This document shows positions 37,379 to 45,857 of a DNA stretch of 64,000 nucleotides, piece after piece; positions within the stretch are counted from its first letter, which is position 1; each line of letters begins with the position of its first letter. Origin of the DNA: Oceaniglobus trochenteri (GTDB taxonomy: Bacteria; Pseudomonadota; Alphaproteobacteria; Rhodobacterales; Rhodobacteraceae); contig NZ_JACNMM010000003.1 of the NCBI RefSeq assembly GCF_020529025.1, positions 62,001 to 126,000 of the forward strand, written 5' to 3'. The translations under genes and the position numbers were made by a program. The notes under the pieces were generated by a model. The model ran no database searches. It was not told where the DNA came from and saw only the letters and a program-made list of their open reading frames with translations.

Positions 37379-37660
37379 ATGCAACCAAAGACCTATGCCG
37401 CAAGCGCCATCGCCCTGGCCCTGATGGCCGGATGCGTTCCGACCGAGGATGGGCGCGACCTGCCCACCGAAACCGCCGCCTGCGACATCGCGCAAGGCCA
37501 GGACTGGATCGGGCAAAATATCGCCGAGGTGCCGGTGCCCACCGACATGAATGTGCGCATCCTGCGCCCGAATTCGGCGGCGACAACCGATTACCTGCCC
37601 ACGCGGTTGAACATCCTCGTGGACAGGCAGGACATCGTGCAGCGCGTCACCTGCGGCTGA
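37379..37660 (+). CDS. I78-family peptidase inhibitor lipoprotein
   Basis: 93 residues. Signal peptide with lipobox LMAGC (Cys19), so membrane-anchored. The mature part has the I78 pattern: a disulfide-capable Cys in ACDIAQ, WIGQNIAEVPVP, RILRPNSAATTDYLPTRLNI and the closing VTCG. Members inhibit serine proteases (subtilisin type). Convergent with the cytochrome gene, stop codons directly adjacent. Divergent from adhC, sharing the 54-bp gap. Confidence 0.9.
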   Translation: MQPKTYAASAIALALMAGCVPTEDGRDLPTETAACDIAQGQDWIGQNIAEVPVPTDMNVRILRPNSAATTDYLPTRLNILVDRQDIVQRVTCG

Positions 37661-38095
37661 TCACTTCTGTGCGCGATACTCGGAATGGCAGGCCTTGCAG
37701 GCGCCACCGATATCGCCCATGGCAGCGCCCAGAGCGGCCGCGTCGGTGACATCCATCGCGGCCATCGATGCCTCTTGCAGACCCTCTGCCTTGGCGGTGA
37801 AGCCTTCGAAATCTTCCCAGATCTTCGGCAGGGCCTCGGATTCGTCGTTGGTTTCGTTGGCCTCGAAGGCTTCGGGAATCATCATCGCGGCTTCGTGCAG
37901 CTTGGTCGCGGCGGCCTGCACCGCCTCGGCATCGAAATCGCCCTTGGCATTCGTCCCCAGGATCTTGGTCTGGGCGCCGATGGTCTTCATCAGTTCCATG
38001 CGGGCCTTGACGGCGTCGGCATGGGCATCGGCATAGGCGACGGCCGCGGTGCTGGCCAGTCCAAGCGCGATAAGTGCAGTCGTCAGTCGTTTCAT
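37661..38095 (-). CDS. Cytochrome c' / c556 family (class II)
   Basis: 144 residues from ATG 38095, with signal peptide (MKRLTTALIALGLASTAAVA). Four-helix-bundle pattern with the heme-attachment motif near the C-terminus (CKACH in GGACKACHSEYRAQK), the class II layout. Periplasmic; c'-type proteins bind NO and c556 types carry electrons. Which of these applies cannot be told. A ribosome site AAAGGGA lies about 10 nt upstream. Stop is adjacent to that of the I78 gene. Confidence 0.92.
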   Translation of the reverse strand: MKRLTTALIALGLASTAAVAYADAHADAVKARMELMKTIGAQTKILGTNAKGDFDAEAVQAAATKLHEAAMMIPEAFEANETNDESEALPKIWEDFEGFTAKAEGLQEASMAAMDVTDAAALGAAMGDIGGACKACHSEYRAQK

Positions 38096-38426
38096 GAAGA
38101 AAATTCCCTTTGTTGCGAACATTCTCAATCAGCCTAGAGCCGGAATGCGCTGCGTCCATCAAATTCTGCGTGATGAGGGAAATTGTCGGTGCGGGAAGGT
38201 TTGACCCGGTGTCGTGCACTGGTGGGGGCAATGCAAACACGACACCGGGCTGAAGCGAAGTATCGCTCGGGGTCTGGTATGCCGGACGAACCGGGCAGGC
38301 GAAGGGCCGCTTCGTGGAAGGGGCGGGGTGATTTTGCGGCACATTCCGGGCAGGCCTGCGCAACGCCGTGCGTCACCCTCCGGCTTGCCAAGTGGCGGCG
38401 TTGTCGGCAGAGTTGAGGGGATGACC
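38096..38426. other. Gene-free divergent region with a 12-bp perfect inverted repeat
   Basis: 331 bp between the cytochrome and the DUF2794 gene. The clear feature is CCCGGTGTCGTG (38205-38216) and CACGACACCGGG (38238-38249), perfectly complementary with a 21-nt spacer. The frame of the DUF2794 gene stays open through part of it (from 38214) but codes an Arg/Gly-rich shadow. It may hold an operator or a leader hairpin. Confidence 0.7.
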
Positions 38427-38768
38427 ATGCAGCCCCCCACCCCCTTTCCCCAACGCAGCGATCCCGACGATCGTGTCGCCTTCGACCGCCGGGAGCTGGG
38501 GGTCATCCTCACGCTTTACGGGCGCATGGTGGCCGCGGGCGAATGGCGCGACTACGGCATGTCGTTCCTGCGCGATGTCGCCATCTTCTCGGTCTTCCGG
38601 CGCACGGCGGAAAACCCGATCTACCGGATCGAGAAACGGCCGCGCCTGCGGGGGCGGCAGGGCCAATATGCGGTCATCGCCATGGATGGGCAGATATTGA
38701 AGCGGGGCGCCGACCTCAGGGTCGTCCTGCGGGTGCTTGAGCGCAAGCTGATCCGCGCCGTCGAATAG
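38427..38768 (+). CDS. DUF2794 protein
   Basis: 113 residues with the DUF2794 pattern: FDRRELGVILTLYGRMVAAGEWRDYG, then FSVFRRTAENPIYRIEKRP and a C-terminal RRGADLRVVLRVL-like end. Function unknown; no signal or membrane span. ATG 38427 is chosen since GAGGGG stands 6 nt upstream; ATG 38421 is directly behind it and too close. Convergent with the NlpC/P60 gene. Confidence 0.9.
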   Translation: MQPPTPFPQRSDPDDRVAFDRRELGVILTLYGRMVAAGEWRDYGMSFLRDVAIFSVFRRTAENPIYRIEKRPRLRGRQGQYAVIAMDGQILKRGADLRVVLRVLERKLIRAVE

Positions 38769-38774
38769 CGACGT

Positions 38775-39617
38775 TCAGGGAAACAACCGCCGACGCGCCG
38801 TCACCGGGCCATCGCCCTGCGCGATGATCCTTTCGATGGCATCGCGGATCGGTTCGCGCAGGGTGGTCATGCCGTTGGCCGTCGCGTGAATCATCACCTC
38901 ATCGCTTTCGGCCAGGGCGACATGGCCCTTCCAGAAGATCACGTCATTGCGCCGAAAGGGTTCATTATCGCCAATTGCCGTCCCCACCGCCTGCGCCTGA
39001 AGGTCGCTGTCGCCCGGGCAGGGAATATCGGCGGCAAGGCAGGCGGCCTGCACCAGCCCCGAACAATCGATCCCGTCGCCGGTATTGCCGGCCCAGAGAT
39101 AGGGCGTTCCGATGAACAGCGCGGCGGTTGCGGCCGGGTCGGGCATCGGCCGCGACAGCGGGCGCAGGTGGTCGCGATGGATACGACCGGCCACGCCGCT
39201 CCACTGCACAAGATGCCAGACGCCGGTTTCGCCGGTCACGGCGATCCTTGCGCCAAAAGGCAGACGGGCCAGCGTTGGCGCCTTGAACCCGGCTTCGGAA
39301 TAGACATGGGTGTGGCGCTGGCAGACGGCATGGGTGGGGGCGACGACCGCGCCAAGATCATCCGCGTTCAGATAGCCGCAATAGCCATCCTTCTGCGCAC
39401 GGACATAGGCCCAGCCGTCGCGCCGCTCATAGACATCGACAACATCGCCAAACAGCACCTGCCGGTCGAGCCCGCCCCCCGGAGCGGCAAACAACCCGGT
39501 GGCGAAGACGCAGACCTGGGCAGGATCCCCGGTTACGAAACGTTCGGCGCTTACCTGCCCCTGAAGATGGGCGGCGGCCACGCGGGGGTTGGCGGGGGTT
39601 GTGCGACGGTCGCTCAC
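38775..39617 (-). CDS. C40-family (NlpC/P60) peptidase with SH3 domains
   Basis: 280 residues. Two SH3-like stretches (about 40-95 and 100-155: DVVDVYERRDGWAYVR, IAVTGETGVWHLV) precede the NlpC/P60 domain (about 160-280). Catalytic Cys in GIDCSGLVQA, His in KGHVALAES and MIHATANG. Such enzymes cut gamma-D-glutamyl-diaminopimelate bonds in cell-wall peptides. No signal peptide is visible, so it may recycle peptides in the cytoplasm. ATGA overlap couples it to the leucyl aminopeptidase upstream. Confidence 0.93.
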   Translation of the reverse strand: MSDRRTTPANPRVAAAHLQGQVSAERFVTGDPAQVCVFATGLFAAPGGGLDRQVLFGDVVDVYERRDGWAYVRAQKDGYCGYLNADDLGAVVAPTHAVCQRHTHVYSEAGFKAPTLARLPFGARIAVTGETGVWHLVQWSGVAGRIHRDHLRPLSRPMPDPAATAALFIGTPYLWAGNTGDGIDCSGLVQAACLAADIPCPGDSDLQAQAVGTAIGDNEPFRRNDVIFWKGHVALAESDEVMIHATANGMTTLREPIRDAIERIIAQGDGPVTARRRLFP

Positions 39618-40999
39618 AGCTTCAGCACCTGCGGCAGGGCGGCAAGGATCGCGCGCGCCCCCTGTCCCGTTCCGCCCTTGGGCCGGGCCGGGGCGGCGGT
39701 GGGGTTCCAGCCGTAGATGTCGAAATGTACATAGGGGGCCGTGGTTCCGGCAAACCGGCGCAGGAACAGCGCCGCGGTTATCGACCCGGCAAAGCCGCCG
39801 CCCGGCGCATTGTCGAGATCGGCAATCCCCGGTTCGATCATGGTTTCATAGGGCGCCCAGAAGGGCATCCGCCACAGCGGATCGCGCACCCCCGCCCCCG
39901 CCGCCCCCAGGGCCGCGGCGATGCCGTCATCGTCGCAATAGAAGGGGGCCAGGTCGGGGCCGACGGCCACCCGCGCCGCGCCCGTCAAAGTGGCCATCGA
40001 GATGGTGAGGTCCGATTCCCCCTCGGCCGCAAGCGCCAGGGCATCGGCCAGCACCAGCCGCCCCTCGGCATCGGTGTTGTTGATTTCCACCGTCAGCCCC
40101 TTGCGCGAGGTCAGGATGTCACCGGGCCGGAAGCTGTTGCCCGCAACGGCGTTTTCCACTGCCGGGATCAGCACCCGCAGGCGCAGCGGCAGGTTCAGCG
40201 CCATGATCATCCGCGCCAGCCCCAGAACGGTGGCCGCGCCGCCCATGTCCTTTTTCATCAACGCCATCGAGGCACCGGGTTTCAGGTTCAGACCGCCCGT
40301 GTCGAAACAGACACCCTTGCCCACCAGCGTCAGCCGCGGGCCTGCCGTGCCCCATGTCATGTCGATCAGGCGGGGCGCATCCTCGGCCGCCCGCCCGACC
40401 GCGTGGATCATCGGAAAATTCTCGCGCAGCAGGGCATCGCCGGTGGTGACCTGGATGTCGGCGCCGGTCTCGGCCGCCAGATCGCGGGCCGCCTGCTCTA
40501 ACGCCGATGGCCCCATGTCTGCGGCGGGCGTGTTGATCAGATCGCGGGTCAGCGCCTCGCCCCGGGCGATCGCCTCAAGCCGGGGGGCATCGCAGCCCTC
40601 GGGCGCCACCAGCATGGCCTTCGGCGGTTCGGCCCTGGCGTAGCGGGCAAAGCGGTATCCGGCCAGAAGCCACCCCAGCGCCGCCTCGTTGCGTTCCTCG
40701 TCGTCCAGCACGCCCTGCAGGGCCCAGGGGCCTTCGGGCAGCTTGTCGCGGGCGGCCGCGAGGGTGAAGCGGCGCCGGTCGCTGTCGGCGGGGTTGCCCA
40801 GCCCGACAAGCGCCCCTGCCGGCCCGCCCGAGGCCCCGGGCAGCACCAGAACCGCGCCGGCACCGGCGGTGAAACCATTCGCACGCACCCAGGTCTGAAC
40901 TGCCTCGTCCTGCGCGTTCAGCCAGGGTTCAAGCGTCTCGCTGGTCAGCGCGTGAAGCGGCAGCGCCGATTCACCGGTCGGGGCAAAGGTAAGGGACAT
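39614..40999 (-). CDS. Leucyl aminopeptidase (M17)
   Basis: 461 residues. Metalloexopeptidase: KGVCFDTGGLNLKPG supplies ligands and the Lys, and the signature NTDAEGRLVLADALAL is exact. The N-terminal domain is shorter than PepA's 500 but normal for this subgroup. MSLTFAPTG at 40999 is the chosen start; nine residues earlier another ATG has no better ribosome site. It overlaps the NlpC/P60 gene by 4 bp, which suggests a joint job in cell-wall peptide recycling. Confidence 0.95.
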   Translation of the reverse strand: MSLTFAPTGESALPLHALTSETLEPWLNAQDEAVQTWVRANGFTAGAGAVLVLPGASGGPAGALVGLGNPADSDRRRFTLAAARDKLPEGPWALQGVLDDEERNEAALGWLLAGYRFARYARAEPPKAMLVAPEGCDAPRLEAIARGEALTRDLINTPAADMGPSALEQAARDLAAETGADIQVTTGDALLRENFPMIHAVGRAAEDAPRLIDMTWGTAGPRLTLVGKGVCFDTGGLNLKPGASMALMKKDMGGAATVLGLARMIMALNLPLRLRVLIPAVENAVAGNSFRPGDILTSRKGLTVEINNTDAEGRLVLADALALAAEGESDLTISMATLTGAARVAVGPDLAPFYCDDDGIAAALGAAGAGVRDPLWRMPFWAPYETMIEPGIADLDNAPGGGFAGSITAALFLRRFAGTTAPYVHFDIYGWNPTAAPARPKGGTGQGARAILAALPQVLKL

Positions 41000-41081
41000 G
41001 GGGGACGGGCCTTCTGCAACTGGCATTCTCTGCCCTACCCTAACCGGCCCGTGCCCCCCCGCAAGCCCTGTTTGGCGGTGG

Positions 41082-41471
41082 CTACATGCTCTGATCCTGG
41101 ATGTCCCAGATGGCGCCAAGGGCGTCGTTGCCCATGCGCATCAGCCGCGCCAGGTTGGCCGAAAGTGCCACGCCATCCCCCGCCACCGACAGCGCCGCCG
41201 AGGTTTGGGCCACGCGTGCCATCCGGTCCAGCCCGATCAGCCCGGCAATCCGGCCGATGGCCAGGCATTCACGCCGGATGTCATCGAACCGGCCCCGCCG
41301 ATAGGCGCCGCCCACACGGGACAGGCCAAGCGCCAAATCCTCAAGGGTTTCGCCGAGCCGCCCCTCGCCATGGGTTTCGCCGCCCGCGGCGCGCAACCGC
41401 GCCAGGCAATCGGTATCGATCGATACCGGTTCTACCGGTCGCAGCGTCGCCACGCGATCCGTGTTCCTCAT
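41082..41471 (-). CDS. Hypothetical protein, Hpt-like helical
   Basis: 129 residues from ATG 41471 (AAAGGTGG upstream). Mostly helical and rich in Arg/Ala/Leu: TLEDLALGLSRVGGAYRRG, RRECLAIGRIAGLIGLDRMARV, LARLMRMGNDALGAIWD. I see no signal peptide, no catalytic motif and no His of an Hpt domain. A conserved, function-unknown protein seems likely. Same strand as leucyl aminopeptidase, 82 bp upstream. Confidence 0.7.
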   Translation of the reverse strand: MRNTDRVATLRPVEPVSIDTDCLARLRAAGGETHGEGRLGETLEDLALGLSRVGGAYRRGRFDDIRRECLAIGRIAGLIGLDRMARVAQTSAALSVAGDGVALSANLARLMRMGNDALGAIWDIQDQSM

Positions 41472-41611
41472 CCCGTCCACCTTTCTGCCCCGCCCGCAGC
41501 CTCGCCCCGAAGGCTCAACAATTCGTTGTCGGTGCTTGGCAGAAATCGCTCGAATTCCATGAGAAATCGCACTACATGATCGGGCATCACCACAGGCAAA
41601 GGGGTCGAAAG

Positions 41612-42259
41612 ATGGAACATGTCCGCCCGCTTCCCGGATATCTGATTCAGCGGTATCACGGCTGGAAGGCCACGACGTTCAGCGAGAACAAGTTCTGGTA
41701 TCGTCGCCTTGCGGACGAGGGCCAGCGCCCCCGCGCCATGGTGATTTCCTGCTGCGACAGCCGGGTGCATGTCACCTCGATCTTTGGCGCGGATCAGGGC
41801 GAATTCTTCATTCACCGCAACATCGCCAACCTGGTGCCGCCCTTCACCGACGACGGCGATCACCACGGCACCTCGGCCGCGGTGGAATATGCCGTCAGCG
41901 CCCTGAAGGTGGCCCATGTCATCGTGCTGGGCCATTCCAACTGCGGTGGCGTCCAGGGCTGTTACGACATGTGTTCGGGCAACGCCCCCGACCTGGAACA
42001 GAAATCGAGCTTCATCGGCCGCTGGATGGACATCCTGCGCCCCGGCTTCGAGAATCTGTCCAGCGGCGACGACACCGCCCGCCGTGGCGAGCTTGAGAAG
42101 GCCGCCGTCAAGATCTCGCTTGAGAACCTGATGACATTCCCCTTCGTGGCCGAAGCGGTGCGCGAAGAGCGGCTCAGCCTCCATGGGTTGTGGACCGACA
42201 TCGGGGAAGGCGGGCTTTGGGCGCTGGACCCGACGGTCGGGAAGTTCGTCTCGCTGTGA
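41612..42259 (+). CDS. Beta-carbonic anhydrase
   Basis: Interconverts carbon dioxide and bicarbonate for carboxylases and pH balance. 215 residues. Zinc ligands Cys48 with Asp-Arg pair in CCDSRVHV, and the His and Cys in LGHSNCGGVQGC. FFIHRNIANLVPP and GTSAAVEYAV complete the site. Cytoplasmic. ATG 41612 follows an AAAGGGG; the frame is open for 220 codons upstream, which is a shadow of the leucyl aminopeptidase region. Probably single-gene. Confidence 0.96.
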   Translation: MEHVRPLPGYLIQRYHGWKATTFSENKFWYRRLADEGQRPRAMVISCCDSRVHVTSIFGADQGEFFIHRNIANLVPPFTDDGDHHGTSAAVEYAVSALKVAHVIVLGHSNCGGVQGCYDMCSGNAPDLEQKSSFIGRWMDILRPGFENLSSGDDTARRGELEKAAVKISLENLMTFPFVAEAVREERLSLHGLWTDIGEGGLWALDPTVGKFVSL

Positions 42260-42379
42260 CAAGCGGCGCGTGAAACGCCTTGCGGGCGGGGGCGGGAAAG
42301 AACCGGCCCTGCCCGATTTGGGGCAGCCTGGCGCGGCTAACGTGGCCCCGGATTTTGACACACACTGCATCCGGCCCCG

Positions 42380-42622
42380 CTAGACAGTCATGGGGGCCAG
42401 CAACTGCCGCCGGGGGCCCATGCGCACCCGCAGATCGGACATCTGCGCAACCACCGTATGGGCCTGGCGGGGCGGGCGACCGTCCCAGAAGATGTTGAGA
42501 ACCGGCATCCGGACCGCGTTCAGCGCAGCGCAGCGTCGCTGACGCGCCTTTTGGGCAAGCGATTGCCAGAGAACGGCATCGTCGCCGCGATCGTCCATGG
42601 CGCGGGGGTCAGTCCCGGTCAT
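42380..42622 (-). CDS. Small basic hypothetical protein, overlaps the preceding tiny gene
   Basis: 80 residues from ATG 42622. Arg-rich with Trp: DAVLWQSLAQKARQRRC, VLNIFWDGRPPRQAH, LRVRMGPRRQLLAP. No family recognised; no signal or membrane span. Starts 14 bp before the stop of the 49-residue gene, suggesting coupled translation. The frame continues upstream (42739) but the start there has no ribosome site. Codon use is like the neighbours. Real gene likely, function unknown. Confidence 0.55.
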   Translation of the reverse strand: MTGTDPRAMDDRGDDAVLWQSLAQKARQRRCAALNAVRMPVLNIFWDGRPPRQAHTVVAQMSDLRVRMGPRRQLLAPMTV

Positions 42623-42758
42623 ACCCAAGCTCTTGCGCGAAAAGTGTGACCAGTTCATCGCGACAAAGGGCGGATGGTGCCGGGCCGGCCTGCGGCGGAC
42701 AGAAGCCCAGAAGGCCGGGCAGGATGGTTTCGCTGACAAGACGCGCTATGTGCTGCAT
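42609..42758 (-). CDS. 49-residue hypothetical protein with strong ribosome site
   Basis: MQHIARLVSETILPGLLGFC then PPQAGPAPSALCRDELVTLF and a short acidic end. GGAGGA stands exactly 6 nt before the ATG, the best ribosome site in this stretch. A 10-bp hairpin (42777-42807) sits just upstream of that site. Two cysteines. No family recognised. It leads the 80-residue gene, which overlaps it by 14 bp. Confidence 0.6.
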   Translation of the reverse strand: MQHIARLVSETILPGLLGFCPPQAGPAPSALCRDELVTLFAQELGYDRD

Positions 42759-42776
42759 GAATCGTCCTCCGGTTAT

Positions 42777-42807
42777 CCCCCACGGCGCAGGCACGCAGCC
42801 GCGGGGG
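42777..42807 (-). promoter_or_regulatory. Hairpin immediately before the ribosome site of the 49-residue gene
   Basis: Minus strand CCCCCGCGGC, an 11-nt loop, then GCCGTGGGGG: a 10-bp stem with one G-U pair, whose foot touches the GATAACCGGAGGA ribosome site. It could be a translation-control element. Function is inference. Confidence 0.45.
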
Positions 42808-43249
42808 AAATGGTTTCAGCTGAATTCCTTTGATTTGCCTTCCGGGCCCGGCCCGGGGCGGGAGCATCGTTTCGAATGCCCCGATGGATGATGCGGCCCG
42901 AAAACACGGCCCGGCGAACCATCCGACGCGCGACATGCTGATCGGCCTGACGACCGCCGCGCACCCCTGCACGTCAGTCACCGAAAACAGCCCTGCACGT
43001 CCGTCCCTCTCCCGAACATTGTCCGAGGTCGTTCGGAAGTTATAGCCTGGCATTCATTTCCGAGAGCTTACGGAACAATATCCAATCGGCGCGATCCGGT
43101 TAGTCACCGCGCAGAACATTGTTTTCACTTCTTTTTCCGGAAATACGGGCAGTGATTTTCAAACCGGCGCGCCGCCTCGCAAGCGCCATTTCGCCCGCGT
43201 TACCACCTGTCGCGCAAGGCATTTGCCATGATGCGCGAATCGTCGGCCC
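42808..43249. other. Gene-free stretch between the tiny genes and asd
   Basis: Open frames here (for example 42830-43045 plus) lack ribosome sites and family features. The centre is less GC-rich than neighbours and holds two copies of GAACATTGT (43014-43022, 43114-43122). No RNA gene or mobile element is visible. Likely a regulatory region for the minus-strand small genes. Confidence 0.55.
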
Positions 43250-43268
43250 GCCCGGCGCATTGCCGGGC
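43250..43268 (-). terminator. Hairpin after asd
   Basis: Perfect 7-bp stem GCCCGGC/GCCGGGC (43250-43256, 43262-43268) with a 5-nt loop, 14 bp past the asd stop. No clear T-run follows, so the strength is uncertain. Confidence 0.5.
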
Positions 43269-43282
43269 AGGCGCGCGGGCCA

Positions 43283-44305
43283 TCAGCCCTTTTTCAGAAT
43301 CCGGTTGCCCAGAAGCTCGGCGATCTGCACGGCGTTCAGGGCGGCACCCTTGCGCAGGTTGTCCGACACGCACCACAGGTTCAGGCCGTTCTCGATGGTG
43401 CTGTCCTGGCGGATGCGCGAAATGTAGGTGGCAAAATCGCCGACGCATTCGACCGGCGTGATGTATCCGCCGTCTTCGCGCTTATCCACCACCATGATGC
43501 CCGGCGCCTCGCGCAGGATGTCGCGGGCCTCGTCCTCGTCCAGGAAATCCTCGAACTCGAGGTTGATCGACTCGGAGTGGCCGACAAAGACCGGAACACG
43601 CACGCAGGTGGCCGTGACCTTGATCTTGGGATCGACGATCTTCTTCGTCTCGGCGACCATCTTCCACTCTTCCTTGGTGTCACCGGAATCGAGGAAGGTG
43701 TCGATATGCGGGATCACGTTGAAGGCAATCTGCTTGGTGAACTTCTTGGCCGGCTTGTCGTCGGTGGGATTGTAGATGCTCTTGGTCTGGTCCCACAGCT
43801 CGTCGATGCCTTCCTTGCCGGCGCCGGAAACGGATTGATAGGTCGAAACCACCACCCGCTTGATGCGCGCACGGTCATGCAGCGGCTTGAGCGCGACAAC
43901 CATCTGCGCGGTCGAACAGTTGGGGTTGGCGATGATGTTGCGGTTGGAATACCCCTCGATCGCGTCGGGGTTCACCTCGGGCACGATCAGCGGGATCTGC
44001 GGGTCGTAGCGATAGAGCGACGAGTTGTCGATCACCACGCAGCCGGCCGCGGCCGCCTTGGGCGCATAGGTTTTCGTCGCGTCCGAGCCGATGGCGAAAA
44101 GCGCCATGTCCCAGCCGGTGAAATCGAAAGTGTCGAGATCCTTGGTCTTGAGGGTGGTTTCGCCAAAGCTGACCTCGGTTCCGAGAGATTTGCGCGAGGC
44201 AAGTGCCGCGATCTCATCGACCGGAAAGCCGCGTTCGGCCAGGATGTTCAGCATTTCGCGGCCCACATTGCCCGTGGCGCCGGCGACGACGATTCTGTAA
44301 CCCAT
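43283..44305 (-). CDS. asd: Aspartate-semialdehyde dehydrogenase
   Basis: NADPH-dependent reduction of aspartyl phosphate, the branch point to lysine, threonine, methionine and diaminopimelate. 340 residues from ATG 44305, with AAGGAG 8 nt upstream. Rossmann start VVAGATGNVGREML; active-site Cys in IIANPNCSTAQMV; His/Arg region in RVPVFVGHSESI. The frame is open upstream for 24 codons but not family-like. Supplies the substrate of dapA at 18 kb. Confidence 0.97.
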   Translation of the reverse strand: MGYRIVVAGATGNVGREMLNILAERGFPVDEIAALASRKSLGTEVSFGETTLKTKDLDTFDFTGWDMALFAIGSDATKTYAPKAAAAGCVVIDNSSLYRYDPQIPLIVPEVNPDAIEGYSNRNIIANPNCSTAQMVVALKPLHDRARIKRVVVSTYQSVSGAGKEGIDELWDQTKSIYNPTDDKPAKKFTKQIAFNVIPHIDTFLDSGDTKEEWKMVAETKKIVDPKIKVTATCVRVPVFVGHSESINLEFEDFLDEDEARDILREAPGIMVVDKREDGGYITPVECVGDFATYISRIRQDSTIENGLNLWCVSDNLRKGAALNAVQIAELLGNRILKKG

Positions 44306-44542
44306 CTGGGGACTCCTTGATGTCGGATGACGGCGCCTGATAGCCCATGACGCCCGCAAGGAAAAGGGTTGGCGCATCTGCTTTTGTGCGCACCACCATT
44401 CACGGAAGGGATTTAAGGCGCACTACGGGCTCTGACCGGTTGTCCGGCGGGATTGTGGCCGTGGGGGCGACGGGTGCCGCCAGGGCGATTGCGCGGCGGG
44501 GTTTCTGCGCCTATGACGGGGCGCGAAACGCAGGGGGTGCAC

Positions 44543-45154
44543 ATGGCCAATCATCTTTACCGCAACGATCTGCCCGACGGGCTGAACCTTGGGCCGGTGG
44601 TGGCCATCGACTGTGAGACCATGGGGCTGAACCCGCACCGCGACCGGCTGTGCCTGATCCAGATGTCGGGGGGCGACGGCAACGCGCATCTCGTGCAGGT
44701 CACGCCGGGCCAGACCGAGGCGCCCAACCTGTGCCGGATGCTGACCGACCCCGAGGTGCTGAAGCTGTTCCATTTCGGCCGGTTCGACATTGCCGCGATG
44801 CTGAACGCCTTTGGCGTGGTCACGGCACCGGTCTATTGCACCAAGATCGCCAGCAAGCTGGTGCGCACCTACACCGACCGGCACGGGCTGAAGTACCTGC
44901 TGCAGGAACTGCTGGACGTGGATATCTCGAAGTATCAGCAGCAAAGCGACTGGGGCGCCGAAAAGCTGAGCAATGCGCAGCTGGATTATGCCGCCTCGGA
45001 CGTGCTGCACCTTCATGCCCTGCGCAAGCAGCTGGACAAGCGGCTTGCCCGCGAGGGGCGCAGCGAGATGGCCCAGGCCTGTTTCGATTTCCTGCCGACC
45101 CGCGCCGCCCTGGACCTGGCCGGCTGGCCCGAGATCGATATTTTCGCCCACTGA
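44543..45154 (+). CDS. rnd: Ribonuclease D-like 3'-5' exonuclease
   Basis: 203 residues, one DnaQ-fold domain only: Exo I VAIDCETMGLN (Asp-x-Glu), Exo II LKLFHFGRFDIAAM, Exo III LDYAASDVLHLHAL. The HRDC domains of full-length RNase D are absent, common in alphaproteobacterial short forms. It should trim 3' ends of structured RNA. Start MANHLYRND at 44543 is preceded by CAGGGGG. Followed 79 bp later by lptC; a TATAGA box lies in between (45198-45203). Confidence 0.93.
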   Translation: MANHLYRNDLPDGLNLGPVVAIDCETMGLNPHRDRLCLIQMSGGDGNAHLVQVTPGQTEAPNLCRMLTDPEVLKLFHFGRFDIAAMLNAFGVVTAPVYCTKIASKLVRTYTDRHGLKYLLQELLDVDISKYQQQSDWGAEKLSNAQLDYAASDVLHLHALRKQLDKRLAREGRSEMAQACFDFLPTRAALDLAGWPEIDIFAH

Positions 45155-45233
45155 CAGCGGTTTGGCGCGCATCCCCTTTTGCAGGCCATGGTTCGGGTAT
45201 AGATAACCCCGCAGACAAGGCGGGATCACGGTT

Positions 45234-45857
45234 TTGGCCAGCTATGACAATTTCCATTCCCGGCTGGTGGCCTGGCTGAAGGTGGTGCTGCCGCTGGTGG
45301 CGCTTGCCATCCTGTCGACCCTGTTCCTGGTGTCGCGCAAGGCCGACCCCGAGCGCGCCATCCCCTACTCCGAGGTCGAGGTGGCCGCGATCCTGCGGGA
45401 ACAGCGGATCGAAAGCCCCGACTATTCCGGCATGACCCGCGATGGCACCGCCATCACCATGGCCGCCGAAAGCGCCCGGCCCGACACGGCCGAGCGGGTG
45501 ACGGCCAGGACCCTGCGCGCCCGGGTCGAAACCCCGGATGGCGGCATCCTGGCGATGACGGCCGGCAGCGGCGTGATCGACACCGCCGCCCAGAGGGCCG
45601 ACATGGAGGGTGGGGTGCGCATCGAAACCTCGACCGGCTATGTGATCGACACCGCGGGGCTGAGCGCGGCGCTGGACGCCACCGACGTGGAAACCACCGG
45701 CGCGATCACCGCCCGCGGCCCCATGGGCGATCTTGAGGCCGGGCAGATGGCGCTGCGCCAGGGCGACGGCGGCGAGGGGCCGGCATATGTTCTTGTTTTC
45801 AAGGGCGGTGTTCACCTGATATACCGCCCGCAGCCAACGCAGGGAGGCGGGCAATGA
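45234..45857 (+). CDS. lptC: LPS export protein LptC
   Basis: Bitopic inner-membrane protein that hands lipopolysaccharide from LptFG to LptA. 207 residues; membrane helix near residues 11-32 (LVAWLKVVLPLVALAILSTL). The periplasmic beta-jellyroll follows, with the strand pattern GGVRIETSTGYVIDTAGL. The start is TTG at 45234 (MASYDNFHSR), the only codon that keeps the helix; AAGGCGGG lies upstream. Overlaps lptA by 4 bp. Confidence 0.93.
   Translation: MASYDNFHSRLVAWLKVVLPLVALAILSTLFLVSRKADPERAIPYSEVEVAAILREQRIESPDYSGMTRDGTAITMAAESARPDTAERVTARTLRARVETPDGGILAMTAGSGVIDTAAQRADMEGGVRIETSTGYVIDTAGLSAALDATDVETTGAITARGPMGDLEAGQMALRQGDGGEGPAYVLVFKGGVHLIYRPQPTQGGGQ

Noticed and set aside
38183-38416. 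77-codon plus-strand open frame in front of the DUF2794 gene
   Set aside because: Arg/Ser-rich, without ribosome site, and covering the inverted repeat; likely chance.
42830-43045. 71-codon plus-strand open frame in the gap before asd
   Set aside because: No ribosome site, no signal peptide, no recognisable features; kept as a gene-free stretch.
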